Shown piece by piece: positions 26,475-35,524 of a DNA stretch of 42,930 nt; position 1 is the stretch's first letter, and each line of letters opens with the position of its first letter. Source of the DNA: Flagellimonas onchidii. Its GTDB lineage: Bacteria > Bacteroidota > Bacteroidia > Flavobacteriales > Flavobacteriaceae. The position numbers and the translations under genes were made by a program. The notes below the pieces were generated by a model. That model worked only from the letters and a program-made list of their open reading frames with translations, made no database searches and was not told the DNA's origin. Location of the stretch: contig NZ_SRXX01000024.1 of the NCBI RefSeq assembly GCF_004804315.1, positions 1 through 42,930 on the forward strand, in the 5' to 3' direction.

Positions 26475-27812
26475 ATGAAGCATATATTGAGGTTTCTGCT
26501 ATCTGTTGTTGTCCTTTCATGCTCAAATGACAAGGATCAAGATATGATGGAGCCTATCACCTTCTTGGGAGAAGTGGATTGGGTCAAAAACTATGGCGGC
26601 TCAGGGGAAGACACTGCTCAATCAGTCATTCAAACAGCAGATGGGGGGTATGCAGTTTTAGGGTTCAGTAACAGTATGGATGGGGATATCGTTGGAAAGA
26701 CCACAAACGTAAATGACTATTGGTTGCTGAAACTGGATACCGAGGGCAATTTAATATGGAACAAAACCTACGGAGGAAGTAAGGATGATCGTGGGCAGTC
26801 TGTTGTCCAAACCAAGGATGGAGGATATGCAATCGTAGGATATGCGATGAGTGATGACGGTGATGGAAGCAATAATGAAGGCTTTCATGATAATTGGATT
26901 TTGCGGTTAGATGCCAATGGCAACATCCTTTGGGAAAAGAGTTTTGGCTTTTCGGGACATGACCATTCCTATGATGTGGTGCAGACCGATGATGGTGGAT
27001 TTTTCTTTTCCGGCTTTTTGGATGTAACCTCTTCCGGTGGAGAAGGAAACACGGGTAAAGGAAGTTACCTGACTCGGCACGGTGTTGGGGAGTTTTGGGG
27101 AACAAAATTGGATGCAAACGGCAATCTGCAATGGCGAAGATATTTTGGAGGCACAAACAATGACCGTTCGTATGGAGTGGTTCAATCCGATGATGGGGGG
27201 TTTGTTCTTGCAGGTTCTTCGGAAAGCGACGATTTTGACATTACTGACCCTAAAGGGAGTTATGATTTCTGGGCGCTTAAAGTAAGCGCTTCGGGTGTGC
27301 TTCAATGGCAGAAATCTTTTGGAGGAACGGGAATTGACAAAGCATATGACATTGCCAAAACCAATGACAATGCTTATGTGATTGTTGGAAATACCTTCAG
27401 CACCGATACTGATATTACAAAAAACAATGGCGAGTCGGATGTTTGGCTCATCAAAATTGATGACAATGGAAATCTGATTTGGGAAAAGAACTATGGTGGC
27501 ACATTGTTCGATGCAGCCAGAGGGGTTAATCTGACAGCAGATGGCGGCTTTGTCATTGCTGGGAATTCTAAAAGTATCGATGTTGATGTTGCCGAAAATC
27601 TAGGTGAAAACGACCTTTGGATTATCAAAACAGATGCCCAGGGAAATGCTGAATATCAAAAAACATTTGGAGGGTCAGGCATTGATTTTGGGTTTGATGC
27701 CATTCAAAACGACGAAGGAAGCCTAATTTTAGTGGGTGAAACAGCCAGTAATGACTTTCCCGAACTCCAATCCAAAGGGTTGACCGACCTTGTGGTCATC
27801 AAAATCAAATAA
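26475..27812 (+). CDS. Repeat-containing beta-propeller lipoprotein
   Basis: The 445-residue protein has a short lipoprotein signal (VVLSC-SN, C16). It consists of about seven repeats of 50-60 residues with the pattern W-x-K-x-YGG-(S/T)-x-x-D-x-x-x-x-V-x-Q-T-x-DGGY-x-x-x-G-(F/Y)-x-x-S, each ending in DYWLLKLDTEGNLIW or a variant. This is a regular propeller or solenoid seen in many Bacteroidota exported proteins. There is no T9SS sorting domain. The gene pairs with the choice-of-anchor-B lipoprotein 11 bases upstream. Confidence 0.8.
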   Translation: MKHILRFLLSVVVLSCSNDKDQDMMEPITFLGEVDWVKNYGGSGEDTAQSVIQTADGGYAVLGFSNSMDGDIVGKTTNVNDYWLLKLDTEGNLIWNKTYGGSKDDRGQSVVQTKDGGYAIVGYAMSDDGDGSNNEGFHDNWILRLDANGNILWEKSFGFSGHDHSYDVVQTDDGGFFFSGFLDVTSSGGEGNTGKGSYLTRHGVGEFWGTKLDANGNLQWRRYFGGTNNDRSYGVVQSDDGGFVLAGSSESDDFDITDPKGSYDFWALKVSASGVLQWQKSFGGTGIDKAYDIAKTNDNAYVIVGNTFSTDTDITKNNGESDVWLIKIDDNGNLIWEKNYGGTLFDAARGVNLTADGGFVIAGNSKSIDVDVAENLGENDLWIIKTDAQGNAEYQKTFGGSGIDFGFDAIQNDEGSLILVGETASNDFPELQSKGLTDLVVIKIK

Positions 27813-27815
27813 TTG

Positions 27816-28226
27816 CTACTGGGTCGCCTTTTGGCTTATACTTGATAGTGCTTTGGATACCAATTCCGCAATGTCATCCTTATTGGTAATATGATGTCGT
27901 TTCAATAGATAGTTAGGGTCATTATAGGTTAGAAAAACCTTTCCTTCTGTATCTTCCCAAACCAATATTTTTTGAGGCAGGTCAATTGCGATAGTCCTCG
28001 ACGACTGCATTAAAGGAGTTCCAAGATTTGGGTTTCCAAATAGAATCAGTTTAGTTTTTGGAAGCTTTAAACCTACCCTTTTAGCATTACTGCTGTGGTC
28101 AACTTCAGCAAGTATTCCAATTTTCGGATTGTTTTCCAACACATCCCGTACGAGTTGATAGGTTTTTTCAAAAGATTGCACACTAGTTAACTGAATAAGA
28201 CCTTGATTTGATTCTTGACTACTCAT
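27816..28226 (-). CDS. DUF302 domain protein
   Basis: The 136-residue cytoplasmic protein matches the DUF302 fold: SFEKTYQLVRDVLENNP (helix), GILAEVDHSSNAKRVGL, TKLILFGNPNLGTPLMQ (the conserved FGNP-x-x-GTPLM core, about 79-92) and IDLPQKILVWEDTEGKVFLTYNDP. The family's function is not established. It converges with the preceding lipoprotein gene, the two stops being 3 bases apart, and diverges from the suf operon across a 173-base spacer. Confidence 0.88.
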   Translation of the reverse strand: MSSQESNQGLIQLTSVQSFEKTYQLVRDVLENNPKIGILAEVDHSSNAKRVGLKLPKTKLILFGNPNLGTPLMQSSRTIAIDLPQKILVWEDTEGKVFLTYNDPNYLLKRHHITNKDDIAELVSKALSSISQKATQ

Positions 28227-28362
28227 TTTAAAAAAGATTGATTTTGTTCAATGATTGAATATTCAACTTAAAACAGAGCAGTAGTCGCTAAAAATAGAGA
28301 AACCTTATTGTAAGATTCGTTATTATAATGTTAGGAAGTGAGGTAAAACGCCACTAAAGACC

Positions 28363-28370
28363 TATATTTG
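28363..28370 (+). promoter_or_regulatory. -7 element upstream of the suf operon
   Basis: TATATTTG fits TAnnTTTG and lies 29 bases upstream of the sufA ATG. No TTTG is present 19 bases further upstream (the position reads GTGAGG), so an activator may be needed. No Fur or IscR site was recognised. Confidence 0.5.
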
Positions 28371-28399
28371 TAGGCTATTTAGAATAAATCCAAGTAAGA

Positions 28400-28729
28400 A
28401 TGATTAAAGTTTCAGAAACTGCCAAACAAAAAGTGGTGACTTTGATGACAGAAGAAGGCTTTGACGCTGCTACGGACTTCGTTCGTGTAGGAGTGAAGAG
28501 CGGGGGTTGTAGTGGATTGTCTTATGAGTTAAATTTTGATAAAGCAGCTTCAGAAACCGACAAGGTTTTTGAAGATAACGCGGTGAGGATTATCGTTGAT
28601 AAAAAGAGCTTTTTATACCTAGTTGGCACCACTTTGGAGTATTCGGGCGGATTAAACGGAAAAGGATTTGTTTTCAACAACCCAAATGCACAGAGAACCT
28701 GCGGTTGCGGAGAAAGTTTTTCATTGTAA
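28400..28729 (+). CDS. sufA: A-type Fe-S carrier protein (HesB/IscA/SufA family)
   Basis: The 109-residue protein carries the three conserved cysteines: C37 in SGGCSGLSY, and C101 and C103 in CGCGESF. A-type carriers receive clusters from the SufBCD scaffold and pass them to apo-proteins. As the first gene of a continuous plus-strand suf operon its role in that system is secure, though SufA and IscA cannot be told apart by sequence alone. The sufB start is 33 bases downstream; the spacer contains TGACCA-T-TGGTCA. Confidence 0.93.
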   Translation: MIKVSETAKQKVVTLMTEEGFDAATDFVRVGVKSGGCSGLSYELNFDKAASETDKVFEDNAVRIIVDKKSFLYLVGTTLEYSGGLNGKGFVFNNPNAQRTCGCGESFSL

Positions 28730-28762
28730 AATTGACCATTGGTCATTGATCAATTGAGCACT

Positions 28763-30208
28763 ATGGCTTATACAGAGGAAGAATTAAAAAAAGAACTGGA
28801 GACCAAGGAATACGAGTATGGTTTCTATACCGATATTGAATCTGAGACCTTTCCCAAGGGGTTAAGCGAGGATATTGTTATTGCCATTTCACAGAAAAAG
28901 CAAGAGCCAGAATGGATGACCGAATGGCGTTTGGAAGCTTTTCGGGTTTGGAAGGAGATGGAAGAGCCAGAATGGGCCAATGTTACTTATGAAAAACCAA
29001 ATTTTCAGGACATTTCTTATTATTCGGCTCCAAATAAAAAGCCCAAATACAACAGTTTGGATGAGGTAGATCCCGAACTGCTGGAAACTTTCAAAAAATT
29101 AGGCATCTCTTTGGATGAACAAAAGAAATTGGCCGGAGTGGCAGTGGACATCGTGATGGATTCGGTTTCCGTGGCGACCACTTTTAAAAAGACACTTGCG
29201 GAAAAGGGGATTATCTTTTGTTCCATTTCGGAGGCTATTCAAGAACATCCTGAGCTCGTCAAAAAATATATTGGAACTGTGGTTCCACAAAAGGACAACT
29301 TTTATGCAGCTTTAAATTCCGCAGTATTTTCCGATGGATCATTTTGCTACATTCCAAAAGGGGTGCGTTGTCCAATGGAGTTATCCACATACTTCCGTAT
29401 TAATCAAGCCGGAACAGGTCAGTTTGAAAGAACCCTTGTCATTGCCGATGAAGGAAGTTATGTAAGTTATTTGGAAGGGTGCACCGCACCATCTCGAGAT
29501 GAAAACCAATTGCATGCCGCTGTGGTAGAGTTAATTGCCTTAGATGATGCCGAAATCAAATATTCTACAGTTCAAAATTGGTTCCCTGGCGATAAAGAAG
29601 GAAAAGGAGGAGTATTCAATTTTGTGACCAAGCGTGGAATCTGCGAGAAAAACGCTAAGATTTCTTGGACCCAGGTTGAAACCGGATCAGCGGTAACTTG
29701 GAAATACCCATCTTGTGTATTGAAGGGTGATAATTCAATCGGCGAATTCTATTCCATCGCGGTGACCAATAATTTTCAGCAGGCCGATACCGGAACTAAG
29801 ATGATTCATTTAGGAAAGAACACCAAGAGTACCATCATTTCTAAAGGAATTTCTGCTGGACAATCGCAAAACAGCTATCGGGGATTGGTACAGGTAAACA
29901 GTAGGGCCGAAAATGCCCGGAACTTTTCACAATGTGACTCCCTGTTGATGGGGAATAGATGTGGAGCCCACACTTTCCCATATATAGAAGCAAAAAATAA
30001 GACCGCCCAAATTGAACATGAGGCCACAACCAGTAAAATTGGTGAGGATCAGATTTTCTATTGCAACCAAAGAGGTATCGATACCGAAAAAGCAATAGCG
30101 CTGATCGTGAACGGGTTCAGTAAGGAGGTATTGAATAAACTCCCTATGGAGTTTGCTGTAGAAGCACAAAAATTATTGGAAATAAGCCTTGAAGGCTCTG
30201 TAGGATAA
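28763..30208 (+). CDS. sufB: Fe-S cluster assembly scaffold SufB
   Basis: From ATG 28763 ([12 protein letters not shown]) the protein is 481 residues, the usual SufB length; an upstream TTG at 28739 would only add spacer-derived residues. The beta-helix core is recognisable by [47 protein letters not shown], and the C-terminal [14 protein letters not shown] with [20 protein letters not shown]. With SufC and SufD it forms the SufBC2D scaffold on which clusters are built from SufS/SufE sulfur. It is followed by sufC after 14 bases. Confidence 0.97.
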   Translation: MAYTEEELKKELETKEYEYGFYTDIESETFPKGLSEDIVIAISQKKQEPEWMTEWRLEAFRVWKEMEEPEWANVTYEKPNFQDISYYSAPNKKPKYNSLDEVDPELLETFKKLGISLDEQKKLAGVAVDIVMDSVSVATTFKKTLAEKGIIFCSISEAIQEHPELVKKYIGTVVPQKDNFYAALNSAVFSDGSFCYIPKGVRCPMELSTYFRINQAGTGQFERTLVIADEGSYVSYLEGCTAPSRDENQLHAAVVELIALDDAEIKYSTVQNWFPGDKEGKGGVFNFVTKRGICEKNAKISWTQVETGSAVTWKYPSCVLKGDNSIGEFYSIAVTNNFQQADTGTKMIHLGKNTKSTIISKGISAGQSQNSYRGLVQVNSRAENARNFSQCDSLLMGNRCGAHTFPYIEAKNKTAQIEHEATTSKIGEDQIFYCNQRGIDTEKAIALIVNGFSKEVLNKLPMEFAVEAQKLLEISLEGSVG

Positions 30209-30222
30209 AAAATAAAATAAGA

Positions 30223-30975
30223 ATGCTAGAAATAAAAAATTTACACGCAAGCGTTGAGGATAAAAAGATCTTGAAAGGGATTAACCTCGAAGTAAATGCA
30301 GGAGAGGTACACGCCATTATGGGGCCAAACGGTTCGGGAAAAAGTACGCTCGCTTCAGTGATAGCAGGAAAAGAAGAATTCGAGATAAAGAAGGGAAGCA
30401 TAGCTTTGGATGGTGAAGATTTGGAAGAATTGGCTCCCGAAGAAAGAGCGCACCAAGGTATATTCCTTTCATTCCAATACCCAGTGGAGATTCCCGGGGT
30501 TACGGTAACCAATTTTATGAAGACCGCCATCAATGAATCTAGAAAAGCTAAAGGTTTGGAGGATATGCCCGCCAACCAAATGCTAAAATTGATTCGTGAG
30601 AAATCAGAATTGTTGGAAATCGATAGAAAATTTTTATCCCGTTCCTTAAATGAAGGGTTCTCAGGTGGGGAGAAAAAACGAAACGAGATTTTCCAAATGG
30701 CGATGATGGAACCCAAGTTGGCCATTTTGGATGAAACAGATTCTGGATTGGACATTGATGCGCTTCGTATTGTAGCCAATGGAGTAAACAAATTACGAGG
30801 AAAGGACAATGCCATTATCGTGATTACCCACTATCAGAGATTGTTGGAGTACATAGTCCCAGACTTTGTTCACGTACTGCACGATGGTAAGATTGTAAAG
30901 TCGGGAACAAAAGAATTGGCTCTCGAACTGGAAGAAAAAGGATACGACTGGATAAAGCAGGAAACGGTAGTATAA
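30223..30975 (+). CDS. sufC: SUF system ATPase SufC
   Basis: The 250-residue ABC-type ATPase has Walker A GPNGSGKST (34-42), a conserved FLSFQYPVEIPGV segment around the Q-loop, the SufC signature FSGGEKKRNEIFQM (about 147-160) and Walker B LAILDETDSGLDID. ITHYQRLL carries the switch histidine. It powers conformational change of the SufBCD scaffold in the cytoplasm. It directly follows sufB; sufD starts 77 bases later, after a block of CTGACAACTG-type repeats. Confidence 0.97.
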   Translation: MLEIKNLHASVEDKKILKGINLEVNAGEVHAIMGPNGSGKSTLASVIAGKEEFEIKKGSIALDGEDLEELAPEERAHQGIFLSFQYPVEIPGVTVTNFMKTAINESRKAKGLEDMPANQMLKLIREKSELLEIDRKFLSRSLNEGFSGGEKKRNEIFQMAMMEPKLAILDETDSGLDIDALRIVANGVNKLRGKDNAIIVITHYQRLLEYIVPDFVHVLHDGKIVKSGTKELALELEEKGYDWIKQETVV

Positions 30976-30984
30976 AAGAGGTAA

Positions 30985-31046
30985 GATTTCAGAAGTCAGA
31001 TATCAGGAAACTGACAACTGACAACTGGAAGCTGACAACTGAACAA
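30985..31046 (+). repeat. CTGA-word repeat block between sufC and sufD
   Basis: About 60 bases are built from variants of TCAGA, ATCAG and ACAACTGAC: CTGACAACTG occurs twice in tandem and GCTGACAACTGAAC follows. The block separates two otherwise tightly spaced suf genes and resembles the blocks at 34466-34515, 34926-34954 and 41729-41781. Confidence 0.7.
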
Positions 31047-31052
31047 TGAAAA

Positions 31053-32369
31053 ATGGATTTAAAAGATAAATTACTTTCTTCGTTTATAGCTTTCGAGAAC
31101 AATGTGGACTTGAACCACCCTGTGCATGAAATCCGTTCCGAAGCCATAAAGAATTTTGAGGCTAAAGGATTTCCCTCCAAAAAGGAGGAAGCATGGAAAT
31201 ACACCTCATTGAACAGTATCCAAAAGATGGATTTCAGTGTTTTTCCAAAACAGGAAACCACATTGGATTATAAGGACATAAAAAAATACTTCCTTCATGA
31301 AATAGATACCTATAAGATTGTATTTATTGATGGGGTTTATAGTTCATACCTCTCTGAGACAACCCATGACGGAGTAGATGTATGTTTGATGAGCTCAGCG
31401 TTCAACAAACCCATGTATCGACAGATTATTGAGCTTTATTTTAATAAAGTGGCATCCAAGGATGAATCTTTGACCACTTTGAATACTGCTTTTAGCAAAG
31501 AAGGGGCTTATATCTATATCCCGAAGAACAAGGCTCCAAGAAAACCGATACAAATACTAAACTTTGCCACAGGAAATGAAGCGGCTTTAATGTTGCAGCC
31601 ACGTAATTTGGTTATTGTTGAAGAAAATGCCGAGGTTCAGATTATTGAAAGGCACCAGAGTTTGACCGAAAATGAGGTTTTTACCAATTCGGTTGCCGAA
31701 ATCTTTGCAGCTAAGGATGCCATTGTCGATTACTATAAGGTTCAAAATGATAGGGACAATGCTTCTTTAATAGACAACACCTATATCTCCCAGAAAAATA
31801 ACAGCGTGGTTCGTGTCCATACCTTCTCTTTTGGTGGAAAGTTGACACGGAACAACCTAAATTTTTATCAAAATGGAGAGCGTATTGATTCTACCCTTAA
31901 GGGCGTGACCATTTTAGGCGAAAAACAGCATGTGGATCACCATACTTTGGTACATCATGCACAGCCTAACTGCGAAAGCCATCAGGATTATAAAGGAATT
32001 TTTGGTGAAAAATCCACGGGTGTTTTCAACGGGAAAATCATAGTGGATAAAATTGCCCAGAAAACCAATGCCTTCCAGCAGAACAACAATATTTTGATTA
32101 GCGATAAGGCTACCATCAATACCAAACCCCAATTGGAAATTTTTGCGGATGATGTAAAATGCTCCCACGGATGTACCATTGGGCAATTGGATGAAGATGC
32201 TTTGTTCTATTTACAATCGAGAGGGATTCCAAAAAAGGAGGCTACCGCATTGTTGATGTATGCTTTTGCCAATAATGTCTTGGAAAGCGTTCGTATTCCT
32301 GAGCTGAAGACCAGAATCAATAAGATTATTGCCAACAAGTTGGGTGTTCGAGTAGGGTTTGAGCTCTAG
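31053..32369 (+). CDS. sufD: Fe-S cluster assembly protein SufD
   Basis: The 438-residue protein has the SufD N-terminal helical region (IRSEAIKNFEAKGFPSKKEEAWKYT, with the EEAWKYT signature near residue 45) and a beta-helix shared with SufB (VRVHTFSFGGKLTRNNLN, FNGKIIVDKIAQKTNAFQQNNN, and DVKCSHGCTIGQLDEDALFYLQSRGI near the C-terminus). SufD pairs with SufB in the SufBC2D scaffold and helps iron delivery. It is followed by sufS after 35 bases. Confidence 0.96.
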   Translation: MDLKDKLLSSFIAFENNVDLNHPVHEIRSEAIKNFEAKGFPSKKEEAWKYTSLNSIQKMDFSVFPKQETTLDYKDIKKYFLHEIDTYKIVFIDGVYSSYLSETTHDGVDVCLMSSAFNKPMYRQIIELYFNKVASKDESLTTLNTAFSKEGAYIYIPKNKAPRKPIQILNFATGNEAALMLQPRNLVIVEENAEVQIIERHQSLTENEVFTNSVAEIFAAKDAIVDYYKVQNDRDNASLIDNTYISQKNNSVVRVHTFSFGGKLTRNNLNFYQNGERIDSTLKGVTILGEKQHVDHHTLVHHAQPNCESHQDYKGIFGEKSTGVFNGKIIVDKIAQKTNAFQQNNNILISDKATINTKPQLEIFADDVKCSHGCTIGQLDEDALFYLQSRGIPKKEATALLMYAFANNVLESVRIPELKTRINKIIANKLGVRVGFEL

Positions 32370-32404
32370 GTTAATCGACACACAAAGACTAATCCCTGGT
32401 AAAA

Positions 32405-33631
32405 ATGGTGCAATCAACATTGGACATACAAACAATTCGTAAAGACTTTCCCATTTTAAATCGAAAGGTAAATGGGCAACCTTTGGTGTATTTGGACAAT
32501 GCGGCTACTTCGCAGACACCCCAACAGGTGATAAATGTAATTGTTGATTACTACCATGGTTACAATGCCAATATCCATAGAGGTGTACATAGTCTTTCCC
32601 AAGAGGCTACAGATGCATATGAAGCGGCGCGTGGGAAAATCCAAAAACATTTCAATATTGCAAAACCATATGAAGTTATTCTGACTTCAGGTACCACTCA
32701 CAGCATAAATTTGGTGGCCAATGGGTTTTCTTCTTTTATAAAAGAAGGAGATGAAATTTTGGTGTCTGCAATGGAACACCACTCCAATATTGTGCCGTGG
32801 CAAATGCTTTGTGAAAGAACAGGTGGGGTTTTGAAAGTAATTCCTATGAACCAAAATGGGGAGTTGGTCATGGAGGAATACCATGCCTTACTTTCTGAAA
32901 AGACCAAACTGGTTTTCTGCAACCACGTTTCGAATGCTTTGGGAACTATAAATCCTATTGAAGAAATTATTGAGGCAGCCCACAAAGTTGGAGCTGCTGT
33001 TTTAATAGATGGTGCACAAGCTGCTGCCCATATCAAACCTGATTTGCAAGCCTTAGACGTGGATTTCTACACAGTTTCCGCTCATAAAATGTGTGGCCCT
33101 ACTGGAGTAGGAATGTTGTATGGCAAAGAAGAATGGTTAAAAAAGCTACCTCCGTACCAAGGTGGTGGTGAAATGATTGAAGAGGTCACTTTTGAAAAGA
33201 CCACCTATGCTGATTTACCACATAAATTTGAGGCAGGAACTCCGAATATTTGTGGGGGCATAGCTTTTGGTGCGGCATTGGATTATATGAATTCCATAGG
33301 ATTTAATGCGATTGCACAGTATGAAGATGAGTTGATTCGCTATGCTACCAAACATTTATTGGAAATTGAGGGATTGCGAATTTATGGAACCGCTGAGCAT
33401 AAGACCTCCGTCATTTCATTTAATATAGAAGGCATCCATCCCTATGACATCGGAACCATTTTGGACAAATTGGGGATTGCCGTGCGTACCGGTCACCATT
33501 GTGCACAACCTATCATGGATTTTTACGAAATCCCGGGTACGGTAAGGGCCAGTTTTAGCTTTTATAACACTAAAGAAGAGGTAGATGTTTTGGTAGCAGG
33601 GGTGAAGCGAGCCAAAAACATGCTTCAATAG
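32405..33631 (+). CDS. sufS: Cysteine desulfurase SufS
   Basis: The 408-residue PLP enzyme removes sulfur from L-cysteine as a persulfide. K228 in TVSAHKMCGPTG binds PLP, and C366 in VRTGHHCAQP is the persulfide-carrying cysteine of the group II (SufS) type; the RTGHHCAQP loop is diagnostic. NAATSQ and MEHHSNIVPW are conserved substrate-site motifs. It hands sulfur to SufE, encoded 71 bases downstream. Length is typical (about 405). Confidence 0.97.
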   Translation: MVQSTLDIQTIRKDFPILNRKVNGQPLVYLDNAATSQTPQQVINVIVDYYHGYNANIHRGVHSLSQEATDAYEAARGKIQKHFNIAKPYEVILTSGTTHSINLVANGFSSFIKEGDEILVSAMEHHSNIVPWQMLCERTGGVLKVIPMNQNGELVMEEYHALLSEKTKLVFCNHVSNALGTINPIEEIIEAAHKVGAAVLIDGAQAAAHIKPDLQALDVDFYTVSAHKMCGPTGVGMLYGKEEWLKKLPPYQGGGEMIEEVTFEKTTYADLPHKFEAGTPNICGGIAFGAALDYMNSIGFNAIAQYEDELIRYATKHLLEIEGLRIYGTAEHKTSVISFNIEGIHPYDIGTILDKLGIAVRTGHHCAQPIMDFYEIPGTVRASFSFYNTKEEVDVLVAGVKRAKNMLQ

Positions 33632-33656
33632 CCAGAAGTTATCTTTCTCTTAAAGG

Positions 33657-33688
33657 TTTGATTAGCAATAGCCCGAGTTGTACTTTTG
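33657..33688 (+). promoter_or_regulatory. Internal promoter before sufE
   Basis: TTTG at 33657-33660, 20 bases, then TACTTTTG at 33681-33688 is a near-consensus Bacteroidota promoter in the 71-base gap between sufS and sufE. It could drive sufE, sufT and the two following genes independently of the main suf promoter. Confidence 0.6.
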
Positions 33689-33702
33689 AACAAAATTGAA
33701 AC

Positions 33703-34125
33703 ATGACCATAGTAGAGATTCAGGAAGAAATTGTAGATGAGTTTTCCATGTTCGACGATTGGATGCAGCGGTATGAATACATGATTGAGTTGGGAAAATC
33801 ATTGCCGTTGATAGCGGAGCAATACAAAACTGAGGATAACATTATAAAAGGGTGCCAGAGCAAGGTTTGGGTGCATGCCGAGCTTGATGACGATAAACTG
33901 GTTTTTACTGCAGATAGTGACGCCATTATCACCAAAGGAATTATCGCCATCTTGATTCGTGCCTTCAGCAACCAGAAACCACAGGATATTATCGATGCAG
34001 ATACGGATTTTATTGATGATATCGGACTTAAAGAGCATTTGTCTCCTACCCGCGCTAACGGTTTGGTAAGTATGGTAAAGCAGTTGAAATTGTACGCCAT
34101 TGCCTATCAGACCCAATTAAATTAA
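33703..34125 (+). CDS. sufE: Sulfur acceptor SufE
   Basis: The 140-residue protein has the SufE fold, with C51 in IIKGCQSKVWVH the persulfide acceptor. EIVDEFSMFDDWMQRYEYMIELGK is the conserved N-terminal helix pair, and the C-terminal LSPTRANGLVSMVKQLK is typical. It accepts sulfur from SufS C366 and passes it to SufB. sufT follows after 6 bases. Confidence 0.95.
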   Translation: MTIVEIQEEIVDEFSMFDDWMQRYEYMIELGKSLPLIAEQYKTEDNIIKGCQSKVWVHAELDDDKLVFTADSDAIITKGIIAILIRAFSNQKPQDIIDADTDFIDDIGLKEHLSPTRANGLVSMVKQLKLYAIAYQTQLN

Positions 34126-34131
34126 ATAGTA

Positions 34132-34461
34132 ATGAGCGAAGAAATCACCATAGACACACAAGAACTCGGAGAGAAAATCGTAAGAGTACTCAAGACCATT
34201 TATGACCCGGAGATTCCGGTGGATATTTATGAATTGGGATTGATTTATGATGTGTTCGTGAATGAAGACAGCGATGTCAAGATCTTGATGACCCTTACTA
34301 CGCCAAACTGCCCAGTAGCAGAAACCCTGCCGGTTGAGGTTGAGGAAAAGGTGAAATCCCTTGATGAGTTAAATGACGTTGAAGTGGAAATAACCTTTGA
34401 CCCTCCTTGGACGCAGGAATTGATGAGTGAGGAAGCGAAATTGGAGTTGGGATTGTTGTAA
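34132..34461 (+). CDS. sufT: SufT / MIP18-like (DUF59) Fe-S assembly protein
   Basis: The 109-residue protein is a DUF59 domain: TIYDPEIPVDIYELGLIYDV (about 23-42) is the family signature and TLTTPNCPVAETLP holds the conserved cysteine (about C63); DVEVEITFDPPWTQELMSEEAKLELG closes the fold. SufT proteins help mature Fe-S proteins under high demand. Its position directly after sufE supports the assignment. Confidence 0.92.
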   Translation: MSEEITIDTQELGEKIVRVLKTIYDPEIPVDIYELGLIYDVFVNEDSDVKILMTLTTPNCPVAETLPVEVEEKVKSLDELNDVEVEITFDPPWTQELMSEEAKLELGLL

Positions 34462-34465
34462 ATAA

Positions 34466-34515
34466 GAAATCAGATGTCTGAGCTCTGATATCGGACATCA
34501 GAAATCTGACATCTA
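34466..34515 (+). repeat. CTGA-word repeat block before the second four-helix-bundle gene
   Basis: The block contains GAAATCAGATGTCTGAG, GATATCGGACATCAG and AAATCTGACATCT. AGATGTC at the start and GACATCT at the end are complementary, so a long imperfect hairpin can form. With the block at 34926-34954 it brackets the four-helix-bundle gene. Confidence 0.7.
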
Positions 34516-34567
34516 AAATAAGAAAGCGATATCATAACCTCGGGTATCTCAAATGGTAATTACTATC

Positions 34568-34930
34568 ATGGATAAGGGGTTTGAACAGATTATTTCTTGG
34601 AAGAAAGCAAGAAAATTAAACCAAGAGATTTATAGATTAACGAAGCAAAAAGCTTTTTCGAAAGACTTTGCACTAAGAGATCAGGTAAGAAGAGCGTCCA
34701 TTTCAATTTCTTCCAATATTGCTGAAGGCTATGGAAGAAAAACAAACAAAGAGTTTATTTATTTCTTAAATGTTGCTAAAGCTTCATGTTATGAAGTAAA
34801 ATCTCAACTCTATTTAGCTTTAGACGTAGATTATGTTGAGGTGGATGAGTTTGAAGAAGTTTATGGTATTTGTGATGAAATTTCAAAAACCATTCATGGG
34901 TTGATTAAACATCTAGAAAGCAAACTCTGA
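34568..34930 (+). CDS. Four-helix-bundle protein (23S rRNA IVP family), second copy
   Basis: From ATG 34568 (MDKGFEQIISWKKARKL) the product is 120 residues; an ATG at 34553 would add five. It shows the family core ALRDQVRRASISISSNIAEGYGRKT (about 38-62) and the AKASCYEVKSQLYLALD helix. It is only distantly similar to the copy at 1910, so the two are not a recent duplication. It sits between sufT and the DUF2480 gene, which normally adjoin the suf genes, and is bracketed by CTGA-word blocks; its stop codon lies within the downstream block. Role unknown. Confidence 0.85.
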   Translation: MDKGFEQIISWKKARKLNQEIYRLTKQKAFSKDFALRDQVRRASISISSNIAEGYGRKTNKEFIYFLNVAKASCYEVKSQLYLALDVDYVEVDEFEEVYGICDEISKTIHGLIKHLESKL

Positions 34931-34954
34931 CATCTGATATCTGATAACTGAACA
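34926..34954 (+). repeat. CTGA-word repeat block after the second four-helix-bundle gene
   Basis: The words TCTGACATCTGATATCTGA and TAACTGAACAACTT follow each other, overlapping the stop codon of the four-helix-bundle gene. The end (AACTGAACAA) repeats the end of the block before sufD (31037-31045). Confidence 0.65.
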
Positions 34955-34958
34955 ACTT

Positions 34959-35462
34959 ATGTCTGAAATAAAAAATCGCGTAGCGGAGAGCAAACTGATC
35001 ACCTTTGACTTAGAGGAATTGTATCCAAAAGGCCGAAGAGAAGTTCTGGATATTAAAGATTGGCTTTACGAAGGCATTATTTTAAGGGAGAAGGAATTCC
35101 GTGGGGCATTGGAAGGTTATGATTGGTCTAGCTATAAGGATGCTTATGTAGCTTTGACCTGTTCTACCGATGCCATTGTTCCTGGATGGGCGTTTCTGTT
35201 GGTCGCATCCAAACTACAACCCTATGCTCGAAAAGTTGTTGTTGGGAGTCTTGAGGATTTGGAAACCTCACTTTACCAACAAATTCTGGAAGATTTGGAT
35301 ATTTCACAGTTCAAGGATAAACCCATCATCATTAAAGGATGTTCCAACAAACCCATTCCGGAAAATGCCTACATCATGGCGATGTCCAAAATCCAAGAAG
35401 TTGCCAAAAGTGTGATGTATGGTGAGGCTTGTTCTGCTGTTCCATTGTTTAAAAAGAAATAA
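34959..35462 (+). CDS. DUF2480 family protein
   Basis: The 167-residue cytoplasmic protein matches the Bacteroidota DUF2480 family: VAESKLITFDLEELYP at the start, RREVLDIKDWLYEGIILREKEFR (about 26-48), CSTDAIVPGWAFLLVASKL, and KGCSNKPIPENAYI near the end. It contains conserved cysteines (CSTD, KGCSNK). It is regularly found with suf genes in this phylum; a role in Fe-S or sulfur handling is inferred from context only. It closes the operon before a terminator. Confidence 0.9.
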   Translation: MSEIKNRVAESKLITFDLEELYPKGRREVLDIKDWLYEGIILREKEFRGALEGYDWSSYKDAYVALTCSTDAIVPGWAFLLVASKLQPYARKVVVGSLEDLETSLYQQILEDLDISQFKDKPIIIKGCSNKPIPENAYIMAMSKIQEVAKSVMYGEACSAVPLFKKK

Positions 35463-35468
35463 AAAAAC

Positions 35469-35497
35469 AAAACCCCGACCTTTTCGATCAGGGTTTA
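35469..35497. terminator. Terminator at the end of the suf operon, convergent with a lipoprotein gene
   Basis: AAAACCCCGA and GATCAGGGTTT form a stem with a short pyrimidine-rich loop between two convergent genes. The A-run before it and the T-rich tail after it suit use in both directions, though the stem is imperfect. Confidence 0.6.
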
Positions 35498-35524
35498 TCC
35501 CTTTAAATTCTCAATATTGTTGAA

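Noticed and set aside
28739..28762. Extended TTG start for sufB
   Set aside because: It only adds eight residues from a spacer containing the palindrome TGACCATTGGTCA; the ATG at 28763 begins the conserved N-terminus.
30144..30815. Minus-strand open frame of about 223 codons across sufC
   Set aside because: Shadow of sufC, whose ATPase motifs are complete on the plus strand.
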